From DATKIY01 sp035543875 (GTDB lineage: Bacteria; Actinomycetota; Actinomycetes; JAHEKZ01), in NCBI GenBank assembly GCA_035543875.1, contig DATKIY010000245.1, forward strand, positions 1 through 29,570: a stretch of DNA of 29,570 bases, written 5' to 3'. This document shows positions 1-7,423 of the stretch, one piece after another (the stretch's first letter is position 1; every line of letters starts with the position of its first letter). Below the pieces are notes generated by a model, which made no database searches, was not told the origin of the DNA, and saw nothing but the letters and a program-made list of their open reading frames with translations. Both the position numbers and the translations under genes were made by a program.

Positions 1-1072
1 TCGTGTCCGTGGTCAGGTACTGCAGAACGAGCCAAGCTACGTCAGCATCCTCTGCATCGCGAGGAATGCCGGCCACCGTGCCACCGATCTGACCGACGCC
101 GTAAGTATCAACCCGGTCGTCCGGCACCGGAAACGGCGCCGTGCCATAGTCCACGTCCGACTCGTCCGCCTCAATGAACGCACCGCGCCACTCACCGTCG
201 AAAATCATGGCGACTTTGCCTTGCTCAAACGCGTTGCCGGCATCCCACTCGTGAGCTTTGTAGGGCGCGAAGAATCGAACGATGTTGTCGTAGCCGTACC
301 AATCGGTGAGGTCTTTATCCCATTGCAGGAGCGACTGCCACTGCGGATCGGTTGCCATCGCAGACGTTCCGTCGGGGTTGTACCACTCTGTGCCCCAATT
401 GACACCGTTGAAGATGTTAGGTGTTTCGTACATTTGCTCATTTGTGCTGATAAAGCCCGCGACCTGAATCGTCCCATCCGCGTCACGTTGGGTGAGTTTC
501 TTGGCCATGTCGGTGAGTTCACTGATGGTCTTTGGCGGCTTGGTATATCCAGCATCAGCGAGCAACTTCTTGTTGTAGTACAAACCAAAATCGTCGGTCA
601 GAAGCGGAAGCGAACACTGGTTGTCCTGATAGCTCGTATAAGACAACACCGATTCTGGAAAAGTGGCGGCCATGTCCAAGCCCGACGCGTCGATATAGGG
701 GTTGAGGTCGCGCCAGGCGCCGCTTTCGCAGTATTTGGCAACGTTGTCCGGACCCTGCGACATGACTATTCCCGGGGGCTGACCACTCGCGATAGCCCTA
801 GCGACATCCTCGTCGTTCTTTCCGGGGACGTACTTCGCTGTGAGCCAGGGAATCTCTTCGTGCAGCCGATCCAGCGAAGCCTGCATGATGTCTGCTTCTC
901 GTCCAGTGAATGACCCCCAAACCGCAATGTCGGTCGGGGCGTGCGATGCGGTGGGGTCGATGGCCTGGACGTTGACTGGGTCAGACGAACCACCCCCCGC
1001 GGTACAGCCAGCCAACGCGAAGGCCATGCCTGAAATCCCTGCAACAACAATCCGTTCGGAATTGCTGAACAT
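1..1072 (-). CDS. ABC transporter sugar-binding lipoprotein (C-terminus cut by window edge)
   Basis: This is an extracellular solute-binding protein of the family 1 (sugar) type, the substrate-capturing part of an ABC importer. I translated the minus strand directly; the frame stays open for 357 codons to the left edge, so the C-terminus is missing. The start is ATG at 1072, 4 bases after a strong AGGAGG (plus-strand cctcct 1077-1082). A short signal peptide ends in the lipobox LAGC with Cys23, so the mature protein should be lipid-anchored outside the membrane. A Gly/Ser-rich linker and an IAVWGSFTG-like first strand follow, then typical body motifs such as LYYNKKLL and GKVAMIFDGEW. It lies just after the ROK regulator in the same direction; the permeases are probably beyond the left edge. 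The exact sugar cannot be told from sequence. Confidence 0.9.
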   Translation of the reverse strand, partial: MFSNSERIVVAGISGMAFALAGCTAGGGSSDPVNVQAIDPTASHAPTDIAVWGSFTGREADIMQASLDRLHEEIPWLTAKYVPGKNDEDVARAIASGQPPGIVMSQGPDNVAKYCESGAWRDLNPYIDASGLDMAATFPESVLSYTSYQDNQCSLPLLTDDFGLYYNKKLLADAGYTKPPKTISELTDMAKKLTQRDADGTIQVAGFISTNEQMYETPNIFNGVNWGTEWYNPDGTSAMATDPQWQSLLQWDKDLTDWYGYDNIVRFFAPYKAHEWDAGNAFEQGKVAMIFDGEWRGAFIEADESDVDYGTAPFPVPDDRVDTYGVGQIGGTVAGIPRDAEDADVAWLVLQYLTTDT

Positions 1073-1084
1073 GCTTCCTCCTCG

Positions 1085-2293
1085 TCAGGCCGGCGCTGCA
1101 GTCAGCGTCGCCGGGTTGTGCGTTGCTTTGTCGAAAACCTCGCTACGGGCGAGGTCCAGTGCGGTTGCAAGCGCGCCCTGAAGAACCGCGTCGGTCCCCA
1201 GAGCCGAGACCTCAATCGTCAGCTCAAGTGGTGAGACCTCCTGGATGCGACGCGTGATCCCGTCGCGAAGCAAGTCAGCGTTTCCACCAATTCCTCCGCC
1301 CAGAACCACAAGCGAAGGATCAACCACGGATGCGACAGCTGCCAGCGCCAGTCCGATCCGCTCCGCCTCCGCGTCAACCACGCTGAGCGCAATCGGATCA
1401 CCTGATCGGGCTGCGTCAAAAACTCGCTCCGCGGTCAGTCGTCCGGTCATCCCACTCTCGCGCGCATCACGGACCACGGCGGCGGCGCCGGTTGCCGACT
1501 CCAACAGTCCTTGGTGCCCTTTTCGTCCCTCACGTTCACAGATGGGTAGATAACCGATCTCGCCTGCTGCGCCTGTGGCGCCGCGGTAAAGCCGGCCCCC
1601 CAAGACCAGTCCCATTCCAACGCCGGTACCGATTGAGACAACAACGAAGTCGTCCACGCCACGTCCATGGCCGAACCGATGTTCGGCCATGGTGGCCAGG
1701 TTCACGTCGTTTTCGACGACAACATCACCTAAAAGTTCACGTAACCGTTTGAGGACAGTCGCTTTACCCCACCCGGGCAGGTTCGTTGCTAGGTCAAGAC
1801 TGCTACCCCCAGGTCTAACAATCCCTGGTGTGCCCAGGACCCAGCGAGTCACCCGATCGCGTCGCACACCCGCGTCCTGCAGCAGCTCATCGAGGAGGTC
1901 TCCTAACCGCTCAAGGAGAGCTTCGGCGGACCGAACGGTTGAACGACGTTCTCGCTGCGCGATAACAACTCCGGATAGATCAGCAACCGCCGCCCTGATC
2001 CACCCTCGGCCCACATCGATACCGACGACCGAACCCGCGCGCGGATCCACCTGGTAAAGCACAGCAGCAGGACCCTTGCCGCCGCGGGAACGACCGACCT
2101 CTCGAACCACCGCGCTACCCACGAGGCGATTCAGCGCCAGCGAGACAGTTGGCTTGGAAAGTCCGGTATCTCGGGCAATCTGAGCCCGCGAGATCGGTCC
2201 CGATCGGCGGATGAGCTCAAGCACCGTACGAGCGTTCAGCGAGCGCAGCAGACTCGGCGTTCCGCTCGGGAATTCGGAGCGAGCCGTCGTCAC
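1085..2293 (-). CDS. ROK-family transcriptional repressor
   Basis: This is a sugar-responsive regulator of the NagC/XylR (ROK) type, about 402 aa. The N-terminal winged helix-turn-helix (about residues 15-75) contains ISRAQIARDTGLSKPTVS. It is followed by a ROK sugar-kinase-like domain with VVGIDVG, VENDVNLA, SIGTGVGMG and a C-terminal VVLGGGIGG. The usual ROK zinc motif (CxCGxxGCxE) is absent after GEIGYLP, which suggests a regulator rather than an active kinase. The frame runs up to 2368, but I prefer GTG at 2293 because GAGGGG lies just upstream and the longer N-terminus would lie over the likely operator. It is followed after 12 bases by the sugar-binding lipoprotein gene and faces a divergent deacetylase and transporter ATPase, so it probably controls both units. 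Confidence 0.88.
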   Translation of the reverse strand: MTTARSEFPSGTPSLLRSLNARTVLELIRRSGPISRAQIARDTGLSKPTVSLALNRLVGSAVVREVGRSRGGKGPAAVLYQVDPRAGSVVGIDVGRGWIRAAVADLSGVVIAQRERRSTVRSAEALLERLGDLLDELLQDAGVRRDRVTRWVLGTPGIVRPGGSSLDLATNLPGWGKATVLKRLRELLGDVVVENDVNLATMAEHRFGHGRGVDDFVVVSIGTGVGMGLVLGGRLYRGATGAAGEIGYLPICEREGRKGHQGLLESATGAAAVVRDARESGMTGRLTAERVFDAARSGDPIALSVVDAEAERIGLALAAVASVVDPSLVVLGGGIGGNADLLRDGITRRIQEVSPLELTIEVSALGTDAVLQGALATALDLARSEVFDKATHNPATLTAAPA

Positions 2294-2326
2294 AGTTCCC
2301 CTCTGAACGAGCCAGCTGAAATATTG

Positions 2327-2354
2327 TTCGTAAAGTTTCCTACCTAACGTTTCC
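2327..2354. promoter_or_regulatory. Candidate ROK operator (14-base tandem repeat)
   Basis: Read on the minus strand, two adjacent 14-base units, GGAAACGTTAGGTA and GGAAACTTTACGAA, agree at 11 of 14 positions. They lie between the divergent starts of the ROK regulator (2293) and the deacetylase (2409), where an autoregulated operator would be expected. The A/T-rich GGAAAC/TTTCC character resembles sites used by ROK repressors. This is inferred from position and sequence only. Confidence 0.4.
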
Positions 2355-2408
2355 GACGCTACTGTCACCGTGGACGCTGGTCAAGGAACGCCGAGAAATG
2401 GGGACGCC

Positions 2409-3041
2409 ATGCGAGCGAGAAAGGGTCAGGTGGCGCTCACTTTTGACATGGAACACCCGTCACGGCGCCACCATGATCCACTCGCCCCGACCGCCATCTT
2501 GGACAGCCTGCGAAACACAAACGTGCGCGCGACTTTCTTCGTCCAAGGCCGGTGGGCCCGAGCCGAACCAAACCTGGCCGCCCGCGTGGTCAACGATGGC
2601 CATCTGATCGGGTGTCACAGCAACTTCCATGCACCCCTGGTGCAACTGACCGATGAAGGAATCCGATCGGATGTTGAGGCAGCCTCAAACGCCATTGGCG
2701 AAGTAACGGGTCGGGAACCCCGTCCCTGGTTCCGCTGTCCGTTTGGCGCGGGCCACGACGACCTGCGGGTGCTCCGAGTGCTTCGCGACTGCGGCTACCG
2801 CAACGTGCATTGGAACGTCGACCCACAAGATTGGCTTGAGTCGACAACAGCCGACGCCCTCATCCAGTCCGTGCTTGATGGCGTGACGCAACAGCCCAAC
2901 GGAGCCGTCGTGCTGCTACACACTTGGCCAGCAGTTACGGCAGCTGCTCTTCCGATGTTGATCGAACGACTAGCTGCTTCCGAGCGTGAGTGCGTCGGAA
3001 TCGATGACCTGGAATCCATGGCAATCCAAGGAAAGGACTGA
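2409..3041 (+). CDS. Polysaccharide deacetylase (NodB-like) family protein
   Basis: A carbohydrate esterase 4 (NodB-homology) protein of about 210 aa; the family removes acetyl groups from N-acetylated sugars or polymers. Visible motifs are TFD (residues 11-13, candidate catalytic Asp13), the metal-binding HSNFH (70-74), RCPFG (109-113), DPQDW (138-142) and LLH (169-171). The second Asp of the usual TFDD motif is Met14, so one metal ligand is lost or supplied by a neighbour such as Glu15. No signal peptide is seen, which suggests action in the cytoplasm, perhaps on an imported sugar. The ATG at 2409 is preferred; in-frame GTG codons at 2370 and 2430 are alternatives. The transporter ATPase gene starts 2 bases after its stop, so the two are almost certainly co-transcribed. 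Confidence 0.82.
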   Translation: MRARKGQVALTFDMEHPSRRHHDPLAPTAILDSLRNTNVRATFFVQGRWARAEPNLAARVVNDGHLIGCHSNFHAPLVQLTDEGIRSDVEAASNAIGEVTGREPRPWFRCPFGAGHDDLRVLRVLRDCGYRNVHWNVDPQDWLESTTADALIQSVLDGVTQQPNGAVVLLHTWPAVTAAALPMLIERLAASERECVGIDDLESMAIQGKD

Positions 3042-3043
3042 CG

Positions 3044-4198
3044 ATGGCAGGAGTCCGTCTCGTAGGCGTCTCTAAGGTCTTTGACGGCGGAGCGCCCGCA
3101 GTCAACGACGTTTCCATCGACGTGGCGGATGGCGAGTTTGTAGTTCTGGTCGGCCCTTCCGGCTGCGGTAAATCGACGCTCTTGCGCATCGTTGCGGGGT
3201 TGGAGGAGGTGACCGCAGGCGAAGTCTGGATTGGTGAGCGAGAAGTGACGGACCTGGATCCGAAAGATCGAGACATCGCGATGGTGTTCCAGAACTACGC
3301 TCTGTACCCACACATGACAGTCAGGCAAAACATCGGCTTTGGTCTACGACTGAGGAAGCAACCAAAGGCTGAGTCTGCAGAGCGAGTCGACGAGGTGGCC
3401 AAGCTACTGGGCATCGAGGACCTACTGGATCGAAAGCCTGGTCAGCTGTCGGGTGGGGAAAGGCAGCGTGTCGCGATGGGAAGGGCACTGGTTCGCGAGC
3501 CGCAAGCGCTTCTGATGGACGAGCCCTTGTCGAACCTGGACGCAAAACTGCGTGTTCAGGTGCGCGCTGAACTCAACCGAATCCACGCACGGCTCGGCAC
3601 AACCACGCTCTACGTGACACACGACCAGATCGAGGCCATGACACTCGGTGACCGCGTCGCGGTGATGCGCGATGGAGTCTTGCAGCAGCTCGACACGCCG
3701 CGCGTTCTCTTTCACGAACCAACTAATGTCTTTGTTGCGTCATTCATGGGCTCTCCGGCCATGAATCTGACCGAAGTCGACGTGCAACGAAACGGCGATG
3801 GAATCCAGCTCATGCTCGGTGACCAGCCGCTCCCGGCCCCGACGAATGCCGACCTCAGCGACTATCTGGGCGGCCCAATCATTGTTGGCGTTCGTCCGAC
3901 CGATCTCGCCGAGCCACTCGACGGACAACACCTGGGCTGGCCGACTATCGACATTCTGGTTGATGTCGTAGAGGAACTTGGTACCGAGGCAAACGTTCTC
4001 TTCAGGCTCGCGCCCAAATCTTCGGAAGCGATTGAGCCGCAAGCCGGTGTGGTGAGCGATTCCGAGGTATTTACAGCCACCGTCGACGCACGCACTCAGT
4101 TGCGCGCCAGAGATCGGGCTCGGCTGGCCGTTGACATGAGGAGGCTGCATTTGTTCGACACGGTCACCGGCCTTGCGGTGAGTCGCACTCCAGCCTGA
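3044..4198 (+). CDS. ABC transporter ATPase, MsmK/UgpC/MalK type
   Basis: This is the ATP-hydrolysing subunit of a CUT1-type sugar importer, 384 aa, the usual length for the family. It has Walker A GPSGCGKST (37-45), a Q-loop at Gln83, signature LSGGE (135-139), Walker B LLMDE (156-160, catalytic Glu160) and H-loop His193. A C-terminal TOBE/OB-fold regulatory region (about 240-380) includes VGVRPTDL. A GGAAAGGA ribosome-binding site overlaps the end of the deacetylase gene. It probably powers the importer that uses the lipoprotein encoded at the left end. Such ATPases can serve several importers, so exclusive pairing is inference. Confidence 0.95.
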   Translation: MAGVRLVGVSKVFDGGAPAVNDVSIDVADGEFVVLVGPSGCGKSTLLRIVAGLEEVTAGEVWIGEREVTDLDPKDRDIAMVFQNYALYPHMTVRQNIGFGLRLRKQPKAESAERVDEVAKLLGIEDLLDRKPGQLSGGERQRVAMGRALVREPQALLMDEPLSNLDAKLRVQVRAELNRIHARLGTTTLYVTHDQIEAMTLGDRVAVMRDGVLQQLDTPRVLFHEPTNVFVASFMGSPAMNLTEVDVQRNGDGIQLMLGDQPLPAPTNADLSDYLGGPIIVGVRPTDLAEPLDGQHLGWPTIDILVDVVEELGTEANVLFRLAPKSSEAIEPQAGVVSDSEVFTATVDARTQLRARDRARLAVDMRRLHLFDTVTGLAVSRTPA

Positions 4199-4284
4199 GA
4201 CTCGGAATTGCACGTGGAACAGACGTACACAGCGGGCTTCCTGGAGAGTAGGTTTCAAGCGTTTTCCTCAACCAAGGAGTGTGC

Positions 4285-4752
4285 GTGTCCGACCAACCGA
4301 CCCCCCGCGCGCCGTTGCCGCCATTCGATGAAGCCGCTGCCCGCGCGAAGGTGCAGCTAGCCGAGACCGCGTGGAACACTCGTGATCCTGAACGCGTGGC
4401 AGGCGCATACACGAAGGACTCAAAGTGGCGTAACCGCGATGAGTTCATCGAGGGTCGAGCCGCCATCGTCGCCTTCCTGCAGCGCAAATGGGAACGCGAG
4501 CTTGACTATGCACTTCGCAAGCAGCTGTGGGCCTTCGGTGGAAACCGCATCGCCGTCCGGTTCCAGTACGAGTGGCACGACGCGGCAGGCAAGTGGTTCA
4601 GGTCATATGGCAACGAGAACTGGGAGTTCGACGAGCAGGGGTACATGCGTCGCCGGGAAGCGAGCATCAACGACGTCGCGATCGACGAAACAGAACGCCG
4701 GATTCACGGGCCAAGAGCCGAAGGTGACTCGAGCGGGATCCCCCTCAGCTGA
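4285..4752 (+). CDS. NTF2-fold protein, DUF1348 (SnoaL-like) family
   Basis: A small protein of about 155 aa matching the DUF1348 branch of the NTF2/SnoaL-like superfamily. Conserved stretches include AETAWNTRDPERV, a W-R-N-R segment, a FLQRKWERELDY segment, FQYEWHDAAG and GNENWEFDEQG. It is likely cytoplasmic; the family is widespread but has no settled reaction. GTG at 4285 is chosen because AAGGAG at 4274-4279 then has 5-base spacing; an in-frame GTG at 4279 overlaps that site. It starts 86 bases after the transporter ATPase and converges on the Rieske oxygenase gene, so it may be a separate unit. Confidence 0.83.
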   Translation: MSDQPTPRAPLPPFDEAAARAKVQLAETAWNTRDPERVAGAYTKDSKWRNRDEFIEGRAAIVAFLQRKWERELDYALRKQLWAFGGNRIAVRFQYEWHDAAGKWFRSYGNENWEFDEQGYMRRREASINDVAIDETERRIHGPRAEGDSSGIPLS

Positions 4753-4787
4753 CCGGCCAGTCGACCGCGCTTCGCATAGGTGGCCCT

Positions 4788-5960
4788 CTACCGCGACTGT
4801 TCTGAAAGTTTGGGTAGCAACCATCTCGTGATGGCCAGCGACTCGTCTTCCATGGGGGCAAACCAACCCTGGTCATAGGCCCGCGAACTCATGCCACGCT
4901 GAACTAGCTCACAGATAGTCCAGTCTTGCTTGTTCGTGATCTCCCAGAGTTCAGCCGCATCCGAGGGATCAAATCCCGCGGACGCGACTGCATCACGCTC
5001 GAAGAGCAGTTCGCAGACGATCCGGGTTCGATTGATCGCCAGCGGTTGGAGGGTGAAGGCTGCAACATGCTCTGCTGACAACGACAACAGCAAGTTTGGG
5101 TAGACCAGTTCTCCCTTATGCCTGACCTTTTCGTCGTCGTCCAGTTCAGGAAATGGAAGCCGATTGCTGGTCCCAGACATGGTGAAGGTCCAAGCGCCTT
5201 CACGGTGCGGAATGCCCGCCGCCCAGTCCAGGTCGGCACCGCCAGCTGCGAAGGCAGGAACCAGCGTTGAAAGCTCTGGGTGCACGGGTCCACAGTGATA
5301 GCACTCGTTGTAGTTCTCGGCGATGACTTTCCAGTTCGCTTCGACGTCATAGGTAGCTCGGTATCCCACCTGCAGATCGCTGAGCGGGTAACGGATCGTT
5401 CGCTCCGGAACGACCCCGAGGGAGTCCAACAACGGCTCGGCCTCCGACGGAGTGGGGTGAAGCCACAGGAACCCACCCCAGCCGTCCGCTCCAAGTGGAT
5501 GAAGCGAGAACAGCTCTGGGTCGATGTCTCCGGCCAACGGAGATGATCGGAGTCGACCGTCCAGGTGGTAGGACCACGAGTGATACGGACACCGGATTGA
5601 CTTGATTTCACAAGCCGCTGACGCTTCACCGTCAGCAGGAGCAGGGATCAGCTGAGTACCACGATGGCGACACACGTTGTAATGGGCGTGCAGTTGTCCG
5701 TCGGTCGCGACCGAGGCAAGAACGGACTCACCAAGCACATCGACGGTGACCACTCGATTGGGGATCAGCTCGCCGGTGGTCTTCGAGGCCAGTCCCAATT
5801 CGTCGAGACGGCCGACGCAGGTCCATGCACGCATGAGCACTTGTTCTCGCTCCAGCAACCAAGACGACTCATCGACGTAGTGGTGTCGAGGCAGCGCCGG
5901 CTGAAGTGTCCCCGTGCCACAGGTTGGAGTGCCTACAGCGACGTCAGCAGATTGACCCAT
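4788..5960 (-). CDS. Rieske non-haem iron oxygenase, alpha subunit (GbcA/CntA-like)
   Basis: A 390-aa ring-hydroxylating-type oxygenase. The N-terminal Rieske domain binds a [2Fe-2S] cluster with CRH (Cys97, His99) and CPYH (Cys124, His127). The C-terminal catalytic domain binds mononuclear iron through His222, His227 and probably Asp346. The residue bridging the two centres is Glu219 (motif NECYHCGPVH), where aromatic dioxygenases have Asp. Glu there is characteristic of quaternary-ammonium oxygenases such as carnitine oxygenase CntA and resembles glycine betaine demethylase GbcA. The substrate is therefore more likely a trimethylammonium-type compound than an arene, but this is inference. 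No reductase partner is in the window. It follows the TetR gene in the same direction, 56 bases downstream. Confidence 0.88.
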   Translation of the reverse strand: MGQSADVAVGTPTCGTGTLQPALPRHHYVDESSWLLEREQVLMRAWTCVGRLDELGLASKTTGELIPNRVVTVDVLGESVLASVATDGQLHAHYNVCRHRGTQLIPAPADGEASAACEIKSIRCPYHSWSYHLDGRLRSSPLAGDIDPELFSLHPLGADGWGGFLWLHPTPSEAEPLLDSLGVVPERTIRYPLSDLQVGYRATYDVEANWKVIAENYNECYHCGPVHPELSTLVPAFAAGGADLDWAAGIPHREGAWTFTMSGTSNRLPFPELDDDEKVRHKGELVYPNLLLSLSAEHVAAFTLQPLAINRTRIVCELLFERDAVASAGFDPSDAAELWEITNKQDWTICELVQRGMSSRAYDQGWFAPMEDESLAITRWLLPKLSEQSR

Positions 5961-5976
5961 GCGAAAACGCTAACGG

Positions 5977-5992
5977 CTTAGAACCGCCTAAG
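5977..5992. promoter_or_regulatory. Candidate TetR operator (CTTAG-N6-CTAAG)
   Basis: A perfect 5-base inverted repeat with a 6-base spacer lies 17 to 32 bases before the Rieske oxygenase start, in the 56-base gap after the TetR gene. Its position fits control of the oxygenase by the adjacent TetR repressor. Short palindromes also occur by chance, so confidence is low. Confidence 0.35.
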
Positions 5993-6005
5993 GACAATCT
6001 GCGAA

Positions 6006-6020
6006 GTGACCGGAGGTCAC
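6006..6020. repeat. Hyphenated palindrome GTGACC-GGA-GGTCAC
   Basis: A perfect 6-base inverted repeat with a 3-base centre overlaps the stop codon of the TetR gene, upstream of the Rieske gene. It could be a second operator half-site pair or a weak hairpin. The sequence alone does not decide. Confidence 0.35.
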
Positions 6021-6655
6021 GTACCGAAGGCTCGTTTGAGCATCGAGACCAGAGATTCGGCCGTGGCCGTCGTCCGCTCCACATTCGCTTGGCGAAACAG
6101 GCCGCTTCTATCCAGGTCGTCCGAAAACGCGCTGCCCTGAAAGCCATCAAGAATCCAGTCAAGGATGGCAGCAACGAGAAGCGGATCGTGGCTAGGTGCA
6201 ATTTCGCCCGTTGATATCCCAAACTCGACAAACTCGATCGTTCGGTCTGGATCCTCACTGCGCAGAAAGCGGTTTATTTGTTGCTGCGCGTTACGGTCGC
6301 CGCAGCTTCGGCCGAGAAAGTACATGCGCAGGGGAAGCGAATCCGCCGAGTGGCTGGCGGTCTTGGTCCACCAGTAGCTCAGCACGGCGTAGAACCCATC
6401 GGTCAGCACGGCTTCTGGAACATCGAGCCAGGAGCTGTTGTTGGCCATAACGTTCTTGTACGAGGCGACAAACAGCTGTTCTTTAGAACCAAAATGTCTC
6501 AGTACTGCACCTTTGGTCACTCCGACCTCTGCCGCGATGTCTTCGAGTTTCGCGTCGGCATACCCGACGTCGGCGAAAACTGGACCAGCTACATCAAGAA
6601 TCTTCTGTCGGGTGGCCTCGCCCTGTGCGGTCGTTCGTCGCTGGTCCGGTTTCAT
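6017..6655 (-). CDS. TetR/AcrR-family transcriptional regulator
   Basis: A ligand-responsive repressor of about 212 aa. The N-terminal helix-turn-helix (about residues 15-65) reads ATRQKILDVAG, then LEDIAAEVGVTKGAVLRHFGSKEQLF, a classic TetR pattern. The C-terminal helical ligand domain is divergent, as is normal, and gives no clue to the ligand. The frame opens further upstream, but ATG at 6655 is chosen because it overlaps the TGA of the acetyltransferase gene (6652-6654) as ATGA, so translation is probably coupled. It probably controls the downstream Rieske oxygenase through the nearby palindromes and may also control its own operon. Confidence 0.88.
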   Translation of the reverse strand: MKPDQRRTTAQGEATRQKILDVAGPVFADVGYADAKLEDIAAEVGVTKGAVLRHFGSKEQLFVASYKNVMANNSSWLDVPEAVLTDGFYAVLSYWWTKTASHSADSLPLRMYFLGRSCGDRNAQQQINRFLRSEDPDRTIEFVEFGISTGEIAPSHDPLLVAAILDWILDGFQGSAFSDDLDRSGLFRQANVERTTATAESLVSMLKRAFGT

Positions 6656-7377
6656 GAGGCACGTGCCCCCTCGCCGGCCGACAACCTCGATTTCTGTTCT
6701 CCCGCATCGTCGAAGTTCGTCGGGGCCAGCCACCGTACGAACCGCTCCTTGATGCCTGGCCAGTCGTTGTTGACCATCGCGTACCAGGCGGTGTCTCGGT
6801 TGCGTCCTTTAACCACTTGGTCGTAGCGGAAGGTGCCCTCGTACGTGAATCCGAACCGGATCGCAGCTGAACGAGAGGGTTCGTTAAGCGCGTTGCACTT
6901 CCACTCATAGCGGCGATAGCCCAGCTCCTCAAATACGTACTGCATCATCAGGAACATCGCTTCAGTGCCAGCCCGCGACCGTTGAAGGAGCGGGGAGAAA
7001 TTGATGTGACCGACCTCGACCGCTCCCGAGCTCAGAGCGACACGAAGGTAGCTGGCAACACCAACAGCTTGATCCCTCGCAAGATCGCGGATGGCATAGA
7101 ACATGAGGTCGTCAGCCGTCGCAACCTCTTCCACCCAATCTCGGTAGTCGGAGATGGCGTCGAACGGGCCATACGGAAGGTAGGTCCAGTTGACACCGTC
7201 GCTATCAGTGGAGTTTGCCGCGAACAAGTCCGCGGCGTGCACGTTCGCATCTAAACGTTCGACGTGGCAGTAGCGACCAGGCAAGAGCTTTGCGGTCGGA
7301 GGAAGCGCCCCCTGCCAATCGGGCACCTCGAAACCCACCGGCTGTCCGTGCTCGTTGGTGTGCAGCGTCACAGCCAC
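6652..7377 (-). CDS. GNAT-family N-acetyltransferase (RimJ/RimL-like)
   Basis: A 241-aa acetyltransferase of the GNAT superfamily, transferring acetyl from acetyl-CoA to an unknown amine. It resembles the RimJ/RimL-type group: VGVASYLRV leads into GHINFSPLLQRSRAGTEA (acetyl-CoA region), then a YRRYEWKCNALNEPSRSAA segment and RFGFTYEGTFR. Those last motifs are the conserved end of the RimJ/RimL fold. The start is GTG at 7377; a second in-frame GTG at 7371 is possible, and neither has a strong ribosome-binding site. It overlaps the TetR gene by 4 bases and follows the cyclic-nucleotide-binding protein gene by 46 bases. The target could be a small molecule or a protein. Confidence 0.85.
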   Translation of the reverse strand: MAVTLHTNEHGQPVGFEVPDWQGALPPTAKLLPGRYCHVERLDANVHAADLFAANSTDSDGVNWTYLPYGPFDAISDYRDWVEEVATADDLMFYAIRDLARDQAVGVASYLRVALSSGAVEVGHINFSPLLQRSRAGTEAMFLMMQYVFEELGYRRYEWKCNALNEPSRSAAIRFGFTYEGTFRYDQVVKGRNRDTAWYAMVNNDWPGIKERFVRWLAPTNFDDAGEQKSRLSAGEGARAS

Positions 7378-7423
7378 GACGATACTGACCGCAGCAATGG
7401 CCGAGTCGAACGCCCGGCGCGCG

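Noticed and set aside
221..913. Long plus-strand open frame opposite the sugar-binding protein
   Set aside because: It is the shadow of the lipoprotein gene; the minus-strand frame has a signal peptide, a strong ribosome-binding site and clear family motifs.
2294..2368. Longer N-terminus of the ROK regulator
   Set aside because: It would place coding sequence over the operator-like repeats; GTG 2293 has a GAGGGG site.
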